A DNA stretch of 24,413 nucleotides from Pancytospora philotis (taxonomy: Eukaryota; Microsporidia): assembly GCA_023647555.1 (NCBI GenBank), contig JALRLY010000216.1, forward strand, positions 1-24,413. Direction: 5' to 3'. How positions within the stretch are numbered: the stretch's first letter is position 1; each line of letters begins with the position of its first letter. Both the position numbers and the translations under genes were made by a program. The notes under the pieces are model-generated. The model ran no database searches and was not told where the DNA came from. It saw only the letters and a list, made by a program, of their open reading frames with translations. Shown in pieces: positions 17,271 through 24,413 of the stretch.

Positions 17271-18668
17271 ATGCTACCGAAATTTGTCTGGATGCTGCTT
17301 TTGATGCACTGCAGCTGTGCAAAAAGCTGGGCTGCTACTATTACAGGCGGACACACACTAGCTGATTATGCTACTTTTGGTTCGCTCCAAGCTGTGGGGC
17401 TTAACGCACTGGAGGAGCGAGCACTTGATACGCTGTGTAAATTCTGCATGGCGCGCGACGATCCTGAAGTTCCAGAGACGCTCGCCAGCGCGTCCGCTCG
17501 GTGGGTCGCCCCTCGCGACAAGGCGCGCTGCGTTGTCATGTCCGTGCTATGCAGCAAAAACCCGCTGGCGTCACTTAACCGGCTGATGGCGCGCACTGGA
17601 TTTGCATGCCACTGCTTGCTGGTAAAGATTTTTTATGGGGGCTACATCAAGAGCCTGCAGAGCGAAATAACAGCTGACCCCGCGATGGATGACCAGTTTA
17701 ACAAGGCTATCAGGAAGCACTCGCTCAAGCTTGGACCTGTAGGAGAGTATATAAATGAATGCGTGCTTGCCACGGCCAGGATGGACTTCGGTGAGTACGT
17801 GGCGCAAAACGCCGACCGAGACACCGGCTGCGACTTCGGCATTTTGGGATCCAAGATGCTGATCTACAAGTGCGTTGGCGTAGTGGAGGAATTTTCTAAG
17901 CAGGTCGAGCTATGGCTTGCGGGCAAGAGCATAAACAAAAAACTATTGTCCACCGCTTGTGAGTTCACACGAGCAGTTCTGCATTCACGTATTCTCGTAT
18001 CCGCATGGGCGACCGGGTACAAATCCTTTATAGCCGAGTTCGTGGCGCGCAGCCCCCACAAAGAATTGCTGGTGTTGTTTAGTGCATGCCATGATTCTAG
18101 TTCCATCCAGGCTCGCGTCACGGACATCCTGAAAAATGGCGGCTACCATCGGATCCGCCCGGATTTCTTCCTGAACTATCTGAAGTGGTTGCGCGAGTTC
18201 AGCGACGGCGTCAAGACAGCAGTTAGTGTTTCATGGAGGCGATATTTGCGTGACAGGTATGCGTTATTGCATGTGCTGCAAATATGCGAGGACCCCCGAT
18301 CCTTCATGAAAGAAGTGCCGCACCTGCTACTCTATAATACTTTCAAACTTTTGCATGCAGTGACGGACGATATATCGCGCAGAAACGAGGCCGTGCGTGT
18401 GATTACGAAAAACCTAGACTACCGTGTATTTACACTAATTCTCACCAAAGCTACACAAGGCAAATACCACATCCTTATGCGTTTTGTGCTCGGGTGCCTC
18501 GACGATGATACCAGAGCTGCTTATTTTGCAGCCGCCAAGCAGCTCGAAAACGGCAGGAGCAAAAACAAAACCCAAAAATATAAAGATGTGTGCCGCGATA
18601 TCATGGAAAAATTGAAGTCTATTATGGATGCTGCCCCTAACATCGTGGAGGCTCCCCGTGCATTTTAA
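17271..18668 (+). CDS. Array gene 10, apparent B/C mosaic, 465 aa
   Basis: Signal-peptide-like start MLPKFVWMLLLMHCSCAKS. The first 60 residues follow subgroup B (DYATFGSLQ, LNALEERALDTL). From about residue 63 the sequence switches to subgroup C (DPEVPETLASASARWVAP, TGFACH, DFGEYVAQNADRDTG, FSKQVELWLAGKS). The end is again nearer gene 4 (TKATQGKYH, FVLGCLDD, a basic RSKNKTQK segment) and the DNA after the stop resembles that after gene 4. TGFASH has become TGFACH here, and FDFG has become CDFG, giving two extra cysteines absent from siblings. It ends PRAF. It closes the array; the next gene is not an evident family member. Confidence 0.9.
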   Translation: MLPKFVWMLLLMHCSCAKSWAATITGGHTLADYATFGSLQAVGLNALEERALDTLCKFCMARDDPEVPETLASASARWVAPRDKARCVVMSVLCSKNPLASLNRLMARTGFACHCLLVKIFYGGYIKSLQSEITADPAMDDQFNKAIRKHSLKLGPVGEYINECVLATARMDFGEYVAQNADRDTGCDFGILGSKMLIYKCVGVVEEFSKQVELWLAGKSINKKLLSTACEFTRAVLHSRILVSAWATGYKSFIAEFVARSPHKELLVLFSACHDSSSIQARVTDILKNGGYHRIRPDFFLNYLKWLREFSDGVKTAVSVSWRRYLRDRYALLHVLQICEDPRSFMKEVPHLLLYNTFKLLHAVTDDISRRNEAVRVITKNLDYRVFTLILTKATQGKYHILMRFVLGCLDDDTRAAYFAAAKQLENGRSKNKTQKYKDVCRDIMEKLKSIMDAAPNIVEAPRAF

Positions 18669-18769
18669 AGATAGATTGATGGAAAGTAATGGTAGTTTGG
18701 CTCATTCATAGCAGTAAACATGCTGCGAGTATACAATCTGCTGCATCGTAAAATGACATGTTGAATATC

Positions 18770-18775
18770 AATAAA
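18770..18775 (+). terminator. Candidate polyadenylation signal of array gene 10
   Basis: AATAAA, about 100 bases after the stop at 18668. Motif and position only. Confidence 0.3.
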
Positions 18776-18849
18776 TTACTGGAAGCGCTATAGTGGGCTG
18801 TATCTTCCAGTCTCTTCTGGCGCCATTGTATTGTTGGAGGCTTACCGCA

Positions 18850-18867
18850 GTAGCTAGGGCTAGCTAC
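18850..18867. repeat. Short inverted repeat
   Basis: GTAGCTAG and CTAGCTAC are perfect reverse complements separated by GG. The 8-base arms with a 2-base loop are too tight for a stable RNA hairpin; as DNA it could be a dyad binding site or chance. Confidence 0.5.
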
Positions 18868-19117
18868 CTTTAGTTGCACAGTAGTACCAGTTCTTTCACT
18901 TCACGATCCATGAGTTTACGTAAATACTTGCCAAGCAGCCCAACCGCAACGCTGAGTGCCTGTTAGATAATACTAAGCTTACAAAACGAAATAAAATCGA
19001 CACGAATTTCGGCTTGTCGTTTTACCTAAATGTTTTGGCATACGCAATCTCAATCAGCAATACGGCATTACACGTGTAGGTAGGTATACAAATAAATCCA
19101 AACACCAGTATTCTTCA

Positions 19118-19123
19118 CCCTGC
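19118..19123 (+). promoter_or_regulatory. CCC start-proximal motif
   Basis: CCCTGC directly precedes ATG 19124, the same arrangement as CCCTGT before 3236. AAATAAATCC lies about 30 bases upstream in place of AAAATTTT. Confidence 0.45.
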
Positions 19124-20116
19124 ATGATCTCCTGGTTACTTTTCGGATGCGTGCTCGCCCAATTATCCCAGTACGAAGAGTTGTATGCAGACGCAGATAC
19201 AGATGTTAGGGCTGCGGTGCGTAGTCTACACAACAGCAGTTGCCTCACCGATGCGGAACAGGCGCTGCTCACCGAGATGTACCAGGAATGGATGGGCGCC
19301 CGTCTGGCAGATGAGCCTGACAGCCCAGACACCTGCTCTAAACCTAAGAAGAGTGAATCGGGCAAAGTACTAGCCACCGACTATATGGCAGCGAGGATGC
19401 TCGATAACACCAGCTGTAGCAGTCTTTACGATACGGTAGCTAAAACTATCAGACGAGCTTACCTTTACCGTAAAATAGTGCTGATGTCAGCCCTGAGCGA
19501 GAGAGCCAACAAGCCCGTCCGGGGCATTTTATGCAGTCAAAACAGGGAGAAGGACACAAAGGGGCAGAAGCGCAAGCTGAGGTTTAGCTTAACAGAGTCC
19601 ATAAGCCCGCCAACCCCAAGGGAGTTGCTGGCCAGGGCGGTGCGCAGCGAGGCCAACACGCCGCACGATTTTGCGCTCTACGTACTGGCCGAGAGCTACG
19701 ACAAACGGCGGGACGATTACAGCCCTAAATTGCTCACAGCGCATCTCAGTGGGATTCTTAAAATGCTTTTGGTGTTTGCTGCGGAGCATGAGGGCGCCCT
19801 GGATATTTTCCTGCTCCCATTCATCAGTTTGATCGACAGGAATGCCGGACTGGCGCAGTGGGAGGATGGAAACAAAACGAAGCTCGCAAATGCCATTCTT
19901 TCGTGCATATTCAAGCTCGGCTATGTCGAAGGCATAGAAATCTTCTTTTATCTCAACTTCGGCCGTAAAAACACGCCAAGGAAGTTTCTGTGCGCGTTTT
20001 ACGCGCAGCACCAGCTGAACACAGACAGCTGCGAGAGCCTGGAAGACACGTATTCTGAGTGTCTTAACTACATAGATGATAAGCTAATTGCTTTCCTAAC
20101 TTCTGACAATAAATAG
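19124..20116 (+). CDS. Unrecognised secreted protein, 330 aa
   Basis: Begins with a good signal-peptide-like segment, MISWLLFGCVLAQLSQ (residues 1-16), so it is probably secreted or enters the secretory pathway. After that come an acidic Asp/Glu-rich N-terminal part, two basic stretches (KPKKSESGK and KGQKRKLR) and a helical C-terminal half with LLPFISLIDR, ILSCIFKLGY and FLCAFYAQ. The C-terminal pattern (IL..IF..GY, then about 20 residues, then FLCAF) loosely recalls the RVIMKSLS and RFMLGYL segments of the neighbouring array family. That raises the possibility of a highly diverged relative, but it lacks TGFASH, LADYATFG and the other hallmarks. Start chosen at 19124 behind CCCTGC. Function unknown. 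Confidence 0.8.
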   Translation: MISWLLFGCVLAQLSQYEELYADADTDVRAAVRSLHNSSCLTDAEQALLTEMYQEWMGARLADEPDSPDTCSKPKKSESGKVLATDYMAARMLDNTSCSSLYDTVAKTIRRAYLYRKIVLMSALSERANKPVRGILCSQNREKDTKGQKRKLRFSLTESISPPTPRELLARAVRSEANTPHDFALYVLAESYDKRRDDYSPKLLTAHLSGILKMLLVFAAEHEGALDIFLLPFISLIDRNAGLAQWEDGNKTKLANAILSCIFKLGYVEGIEIFFYLNFGRKNTPRKFLCAFYAQHQLNTDSCESLEDTYSECLNYIDDKLIAFLTSDNK

Positions 20117-20288
20117 GCTCAAGAATGTCAAACTGGGTATTTTTGCTATGTAAGATGCAACGATTGTATAGCAATAGTATTCAAGTTGTATAAACACATG
20201 ATATGGCTGTATATAAAGTGCCAGTCTATATGCAGCACTAGCTTTCACAGCGAGTTTTACACACTACGGTGCAATTGCCGCATGCGGC

Positions 20289-20317
20289 AAAAATTTTGGT
20301 GTCCGCTGCATTCCTTC
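20289..20317 (+). promoter_or_regulatory. AAAAATTTT start-proximal element
   Basis: AAAAATTTT (20289-20297) lies 20 bases before ATG 20318, about the spacing of the proximal box in array genes. CC pairs but no CCC run follow. It argues against the in-frame ATG at 20282, which would put the box inside the coding region. Confidence 0.5.
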
Positions 20318-20611
20318 ATGGATCTTGACGAGATCATCGCGGCCTTCGCAGATACCAGCAAAGGGCCGCTGAGAACCTACCCGCGCAGGGATTACGGAGA
20401 TGTGGCCCTGTACCATCTGCCTAACGGCGTGTGCATCTTCGAGGTGCCGGATGGCATAGAGCTGCAGGAGGGCCGCACGTACCAGCCAGCTGCGAACGGT
20501 CTCAGTTTCGACTTCAAATACAGAGTGATTGAGATACAGGACCGGCATGCCATAATACAGCGGCTCAGCTTCCACGATGCAGCGCTGCCCGTGGATACTC
20601 CTGAATGTTAA
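20318..20611 (+). CDS. Small protein, 97 aa, unrecognised
   Basis: Compact protein starting MDLDEIIAAFADTSKG, with a beta-rich centre (DVALYHLPNGVCIFEVPDG, then a second set of short strands FDFKYRVIEIQ and HAIIQRLSF). No signal peptide or membrane segment. The start is placed at 20318 because the AAAAATTTT element precedes it; an in-frame ATG at 20282 would add 12 residues. The L-x-H-x-x-N-x-x-C-I pattern around residues 33-42 is reminiscent of the Abitram/FAM206 family of small single-hybrid-fold proteins, but this is a weak, memory-based impression and I do not assign it. It is convergent with the UBC12-like gene, 84 bases between stops. Confidence 0.7.
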   Translation: MDLDEIIAAFADTSKGPLRTYPRRDYGDVALYHLPNGVCIFEVPDGIELQEGRTYQPAANGLSFDFKYRVIEIQDRHAIIQRLSFHDAALPVDTPEC

Positions 20612-20679
20612 TGGTACTGGCGCATCTGCCTGTGTGTCTATGGCTGTAATGAGCCTAATTTTAACCATCCAGAATTAAC

Positions 20680-20685
20680 AATAAA
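20680..20685 (+). terminator. Candidate polyadenylation signal of the 97-aa gene
   Basis: AATAAA, 69 bases past the stop at 20611 and just before the convergent gene's stop at 20696, so the transcript would end at the edge of that gene. Confidence 0.35.
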
Positions 20686-20695
20686 TTTACTCTGC

Positions 20696-21127
20696 TTATG
20701 TTTCGTGCATAGCCTTCAGTCTAGAGCACGCAACCCTCCGTTTGAACTCCTCGTAGTCTCCCTCCAGCAGCCTGCCCGCCTCCACGTTCAGCGCGTCCTC
20801 GCCGCTGGGATCGAGGAAAATGCCCACCAGCGATACCACGATGCTGCTGATGGTGTAGGACGGCATCCAGCCCTCACGCAGCACCCGCAGGCACACGCGC
20901 CCCTGCTCGTCGATGTTCGGGTGGTACACCGGGGAGTTGCAGAGCAGCCGCGGGCTGCCAAAGGGGTAGGTGTCCGGGAAGAGGAGGGTGAAGCGGTACG
21001 TTCCGCTGTACAGCTCTGCGGATACGTCTACGGAGAAGCGCATGGAAAGGCCATCGAGGGACATGCAGCTGATAGGGATCGCCATGTTGTCAAGATCGCT
21101 CTGGATGCGCAGCTTAGCGAAGGACAT
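20696..21127 (-). CDS. UBC12: Ubiquitin-like-conjugating enzyme E2, UBC12 type, 143 aa
   Basis: An E2 fold protein that would carry a ubiquitin-like modifier (NEDD8/Rub1 for UBC12) as a thioester on its active-site cysteine and pass it to cullins. Seen: PDTYPFGSPR (51-60), the HPN motif (69-71), catalytic Cys79 in GRVCLRVLREGW, then TISSIV and EDALN (110-114). The LRE-x-W-x-P-x-x-TI run and EDxLN are typical of UBC12 rather than other E2s. The protein lacks the 20-30 residue N-terminal extension by which UBC12 docks to its dedicated E1, as expected for reduced microsporidian proteins. It is the only minus-strand gene here and is divergent from RRP40. Identity as a UBC12 is likely; as an E2 it is near certain. 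Confidence 0.87.
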   Translation of the reverse strand: MSFAKLRIQSDLDNMAIPISCMSLDGLSMRFSVDVSAELYSGTYRFTLLFPDTYPFGSPRLLCNSPVYHPNIDEQGRVCLRVLREGWMPSYTISSIVVSLVGIFLDPSGEDALNVEAGRLLEGDYEEFKRRVACSRLKAMHET

Positions 21128-21282
21128 GGCGGTGGGCGTCGCTGCCGCGGTATTTAAACAGAGCCTTTATCGTGGATGGTGAATTATGAATAAGCTATTG
21201 AATACAAATCACTGAATGGTGGCCCATTCCTAGCATGCGAATGCTCGTGCCTAAAATAAATGCACAAAGAAGAAATGAAATG

Positions 21283-21306
21283 AAATTTCTGCGACCGCCC
21301 CCTCCA
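21283..21306 (+). promoter_or_regulatory. AAATTT/CCCCC element deciding the RRP40 start
   Basis: AAATTT (21283-21288) and CCCCC (21298-21302) precede ATG 21307 with TCCA between. This is the same order as in the array genes and supports 21307 over the upstream in-frame ATGs at 21235, 21241 and 21280. Confidence 0.5.
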
Positions 21307-21876
21307 ATGCATGTCCAGTTCGTAAGGAACGTGTACCCGGGCGATGCGATCGCAGAGGCCGGGCAGAAGTGCATCGGCATCGTGGACGGCCGCGCAGCCG
21401 TGGCGGGCCAGCTCTGCCGCATAGAGAATCTGTACTTCGTTCGCAGCAAGACGAGCAGATACAGCCCGACCAAGTTCGACGTTGTCATCGGCAAAATTTT
21501 CCACACGTCTGCGGACATGTACAAGGTGGATCTGGGCGGCTCCGCTGGCCACCTGCCCGTGCTTGCGTTCCACAACGCGACCAAGCGGAACAGGCCGGAG
21601 CTGCAGCGCGGCGATGTTGTGCTGTGCAGCGTAGAGCGCGTGGTCAACGGCGAGCCGCTGCTGTGCTGCCGCAAGGAGGGCTACGGCAAGATCGAGGACG
21701 CGTTCCCGCTGCCCAGCTGGAAGGTCCGCCTTCTCTACTTCAGCGACTGGTTGCCGCGGCTCGGCGCCAAGTACTCCTTCAAAATAGCGCTCGGGATGAA
21801 CGGGTTTGTCTGGGTCGGTGGTGCAGATCCGCTGACGAAGCGCGATGTGCTGAAGGCGTTGCAGGACTTTAACTGA
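21307..21876 (+). CDS. RRP40: Exosome cap subunit RRP40 (EXOSC3), 189 aa
   Basis: RNA-binding cap protein of the RNA exosome, which processes and degrades RNA in nucleus and cytoplasm. Seen: YPGD near the N-terminus (10-13), an S1-like domain from about 57 with DVVIGKIFHTSADMYKVDLG, the ATKRNRPELQRGD segment (91-103) diagnostic of RRP40, then a KH-like C-terminal domain with GMNGFVWV (163-170), matching the GxNGxxWV signature of RRP40. The shape matches yeast RRP40 with a shortened C-terminus. I place the start at 21307, which leaves a short N-terminus before PGD as in yeast; the longest option begins at 21235 and adds 24 residues. Divergently oriented from the E2 gene. Confidence 0.87.
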   Translation: MHVQFVRNVYPGDAIAEAGQKCIGIVDGRAAVAGQLCRIENLYFVRSKTSRYSPTKFDVVIGKIFHTSADMYKVDLGGSAGHLPVLAFHNATKRNRPELQRGDVVLCSVERVVNGEPLLCCRKEGYGKIEDAFPLPSWKVRLLYFSDWLPRLGAKYSFKIALGMNGFVWVGGADPLTKRDVLKALQDFN

Positions 21877-21938
21877 AAGGCTACTGCATATAGTATTCAG
21901 CGCTGATAGAGCGATTATTTTGCATTAAATAGTTTAAA

Positions 21939-21944
21939 AATAAA
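21939..21944 (+). terminator. Candidate polyadenylation signal of RRP40
   Basis: AATAAA, 63 bases after the stop at 21876, in an AT-rich spacer that runs to the transketolase start. Confidence 0.35.
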
Positions 21945-22082
21945 TTTGTTTTACAATACAATTAGCACATGTGTTAAAATACTTTCAATGACCACTATTT
22001 GTCGCAGGTTGTTATAATATTATAAAATAAACTCATCTTTTATAATACACTAACATTTATACTTCATATTAGTTGTACTATA

Positions 22083-24081
22083 ATGCTACATTTACACTTC
22101 TTCTACACCAGCAAGGTTTCATCCGCCATGTGCCCCAAAACACCTCCATACAAATCCAAACAGCGCCTTAAAAACGCGTCCTATTTACGCCGCATGCAGG
22201 AGATCGAGAACATCCGCCTGCTGTGCGCCGAGATAGTGGAGAACGCAGGCAGCGGCCACCCGGGCGCACCGATGGGGCTGAGCCACTTCATGCACATCCT
22301 GTACACTGAGTACCTCGTGCTGGACCCGGAGGATCCGAAGAACGCCGGCCGAGATATCATCGTGCTCTCCAACGGGCACGCCTGTACGATACAGTACGTC
22401 ATGAACTACTTTATGGGTTTTCTCACGATGGATGATCTGAAGAGCTACCGCAGGCTGAACAGCCGCACTCCCGGGCATCCGGAAAAGAACGAGCTCGGTG
22501 TGGAGATCTCCACGGGTCCGCTCGGCCAGGGCGTGGCGGCCAGTGTTGGTTTTGCGATCAGTGCCAAGCTGCTTGGTAACAAAATACCTGAGGAAGGATC
22601 AAGAACAGAGCAGTCCATACACGTGTATTGCGTGTTCGGTGACGGATGCTACCAGGAGGGTATCACACAGGAGGCATTCTCCTTCTGCTCCAAACAGGGA
22701 CTGAGCAACATCACTCATCTACGACTACAACCAGAACACGATCGATGGGCCCACCGAGCTATCGATGCAGGAGGACGTCCTTGCCAGGTTCAGGGCGCTC
22801 GACTTTACGGTCGTGGAGGCCTCTGGCGACGATGCAGAGAGCATGCGCAAAGCACTGAGTCTACCAAGCGGCAAGCCAAAAGTAATTGTCCTGCACACTG
22901 CCATCGGCAAAGACAGCGCGCTGGAGGGCAGCTGCAAGTCGCACGGATCGCCGCTCGGAGCAGAGAATCTGAAGAAGCTCAAGGAGAAGTACGGGATGAC
23001 GGGCAAGGATTTCTATGTTTCAGAGGAGCTGTCGAAGGTCTATGCGGCCGCAAAGCAGCGGATGAAAAATGCGATCAAAAAGCGGCTCTACCCGCAGGCC
23101 GCACAGCTTCCCATCAGCTCTGTCCGGTTCGCCAGTGCCTATGAGTCAACGACCGCTGCTACGCGGCAGCACTTCGCCAAGGCGCTGAACGAGCTGGAAA
23201 TAGACAAGCCGATCCTAAGCGGCTGCGCGGATCTCACGCCCTCAGTGCTCTCCAAAATCGAAGGCGCCACGGATCTGTGCGCTGAAAAAGGCATCAATGC
23301 CTATCTGCGCTTTGGAATACGCGAGCACTGCATGTGCGCGGTCATGAACGGCATTGCGGCACACGGCGTGTTCGTGCCGGTGGGCGGGACCTTCCTCAAC
23401 TTCATCACCTACGGCTTCCCGTCCGTTAGACTCGCGGCCCTCGACCGGCTGAAGGTCGTGTACGTTCTTACGCACGACTCGATACAGCTCGGCGGCGACG
23501 GGCCCACGCACCAGCCGATAGAGGTGCTCGCCACGATGCGCGCAACGCCGGGCCTGGTGGTGCTGCGCCCGTGCGACGGCAGAGAGACGCGGGCCGCGCT
23601 GGCGCAGGCAATGAAGGAGGAGGGCCCGGTGGCCGTGGTCCTATCCAGGCAGCCCTGCAAGGAAATCGATGAGACGGCGGTAAATTTCAGGAACGGCAGC
23701 TGCACCGATGGCGTAGAGTGCGGCGCGTACTTTCTCATCAGGGAGGAGCACCCAGATGTGGTCCTCCTGGCAACGGGCGCGGAGGTCGGCCTCGCGTACG
23801 AGGTGCGGTCCCGTCTGAAGGACCGCCGCGTGAGCATCGTCTCCTTCGTATCATTTGAGCTGTTCGAGCGGCAGAACGCCGCTTACAAGGCTGCGATCCT
23901 GCCGTCTGCTGCGCTGAAGGTGAGCATCGAGGCCCTCTCCACTTTCGGCTGGGCGCGCTATTCTGATCTGCAGATCGGCCTTGATGAATTCGGGCGGAGC
24001 GGCGATGGCGCAGCGGTGTACGAGTTCTTCGGCTTCACGCCTGAAAAGATCGCCAGTAGAATAACAGAACGGCTGGCATGA
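22083..24081 (+). CDS. TKL1: Transketolase, with apparent 2-base frameshift near 22715
   Basis: Thiamine-diphosphate enzyme of the non-oxidative pentose phosphate pathway, moving two-carbon units between sugar phosphates in the cytosol. Seen: SGHPGAPMG (57-65), NGHA (97-100), TPGHPE (129-134), GPLGQG (145-150) and GDG of the cofactor motif (186-188). After the frameshift come YDYNQN, HGSPLG, the REHCMCAVMNG segment with its cofactor-binding Glu, GGTFLNF, THDSI, DGPTHQPIE and the C-terminal domain with TGAEV and GWARY. The frame changes between about 22713 and 22717. Comparison with the family (about 11 residues between LSN and YDYN) indicates two missing bases, giving about 666 aa, the normal length. 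Both parts are fully conserved, so a sequencing error is more likely than a decayed gene. Start may instead be ATG 22128 or 22194. Confidence 0.93.
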
Positions 24082-24163
24082 ATGCGATGATCGCACTTAT
24101 GCAGCGCATAACTTTTATGCCATGCGCATCAGCAGAACCAACCTGCCCATCGACTTAAAGAAT

Positions 24164-24180
24164 AAAAATTTTACCCCCAC
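24164..24180 (+). promoter_or_regulatory. AAAAATTTT/CCCCC promoter element
   Basis: AAAAATTTT (24164-24172) and CCCCC (24174-24178) directly precede ATG 24181. It is the tightest version of the motif in the window and sits in front of a gene unrelated to the array, so the motif is genome-wide and not just a by-product of duplication. Confidence 0.7.
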
Positions 24181-24413
24181 ATGCGGTTCTTCTTCTTCTT
24201 AAACGTTCTGTTTGCTGCGGCTGCGCTGCACGATATCGCCGCTCGGACCAGCGGTCTCTACCACTCCGCCATCCAGGCCGCCAGCGGCCCGCTGAGCTGC
24301 GTCGACGCGGCGTACCGCGGCGCCGTGACCAAGCTCACCAAGCTGAAGAACAAGCTGTGCAGCAAGTTCCGCAAGACCGAGAAGCAGGTGGAGGACACCC
24401 TGAAGGACGAGGT
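24181..24413 (+). CDS. 5' part of a secreted lysine-rich protein, truncated by window end
   Basis: 77 complete codons are present with no stop. The N-terminus MRFFFFLNVLFAAAALHDIA is a strong signal peptide. The following part has two cysteines (SCVD and LCSK) and a lysine-rich helical segment, KLTKLKNKL, then KFRKTEKQVEDTLKDE with heptad-like spacing that may form a coiled coil. Codons end almost entirely in G or C, suggesting a highly expressed gene, and the promoter element is the best in the window. Abundant secreted, lysine-rich helical proteins of microsporidia include polar tube and spore wall proteins; that is a possibility only, as no specific match is recognised. Confidence 0.8.
   Translation, partial: MRFFFFLNVLFAAAALHDIAARTSGLYHSAIQAASGPLSCVDAAYRGAVTKLTKLKNKLCSKFRKTEKQVEDTLKDE

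Larger units (their letters stand above)
18669..19123 (+). other. 455-base spacer after the array
   Basis: Longest gene-free stretch in the window. It contains AATAAA at 18770-18775, a short inverted repeat GTAGCTAG/CTAGCTAC with a 2-base loop at 18850-18867, and CCC just before the next ATG. The beginning resembles the 3' flank of gene 4. No tRNA arms or other RNA gene were recognised on either strand. Confidence 0.6.

Noticed and set aside
1601..18668. CRISPR or satellite array from the regular repeats
   Set aside because: The period is about 1.7-1.9 kb and each unit holds a full gene; this is tandem gene duplication.
18669..19123. tRNA or other structured RNA in the longest spacer
   Set aside because: No tRNA arm pattern on either strand; the 18850-18867 inverted repeat is too short and its loop too tight.
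20705..21157. 150-codon plus-strand ORF
   Set aside because: It is the antisense of the E2 gene, whose HPN and active-site motifs are on the minus strand.
21195..21674. Minus-strand ORFs over RRP40
   Set aside because: High GC3 of RRP40 leaves antisense frames open; only the plus strand has conserved motifs.
22700..22765. Spliceosomal intron in transketolase
   Set aside because: The frame shifts between adjacent conserved residues with no room for an intron and no donor or acceptor signals.

Overview
The window looks like a compact eukaryotic nuclear genome, most probably microsporidian. Every long gene is an uninterrupted ORF and spacers are a few hundred bases or less. The conserved genes are eukaryotic: a UBC12-like E2 on the minus strand, the exosome cap subunit RRP40, and transketolase. 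Many start codons sit directly behind a short CCC (once GGG) motif, often preceded by AAAATTTT. That arrangement is known from microsporidia, whose 5' leaders are extremely short. Genus or species cannot be named from this sequence.

Layout: 43-1329 encodes an unrecognised basic protein of about 429 aa. From 1601 to 18668 there is a head-to-tail, same-strand array of ten paralogous genes (starts 1601, 3236, 5020, 6769, 8496, 10302, 11962, 13691, 15500, 17271). They encode related proteins of about 455-483 aa with hydrophobic, signal-peptide-like N-termini. The first two are divergent. Those starting at 5020, 6769, 8496 and 10302 form one subgroup (B); those at 11962, 13691 and 15500 form another (C); the tenth looks like a B/C mosaic. 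The repeat unit is about 1.7-1.9 kb and includes spacer and promoter, so whole units were duplicated. One copy is interrupted by a run of 50 N that probably stands for about 129 missing bases. The function is unknown. The features point to a lineage-specific, secreted, all-helical family, which in microsporidia would suggest host-facing proteins; that is inference.

After the array come a separate signal-peptide protein (19124-20116), a small 97-aa protein (20318-20611), UBC12-like E2 on the minus strand (20696-21127), RRP40 (21307-21876), transketolase with an apparent 2-base deletion (22083-24081), and the start of another secreted protein with a textbook AAAAATTTT-CCCCC-ATG start (24181 to the window end). 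These housekeeping genes look richer in G/C at third codon positions than the array. They serve RNA decay, ubiquitin-like conjugation and the pentose phosphate pathway, and share no evident pathway with the array.

The most interesting content is the array: its duplicated promoter cassette, the displaced start codon of the 5020 gene, the mosaic tenth gene, a 77-base identical tract between two copies, and the small in-frame changes in the 8496 copy.
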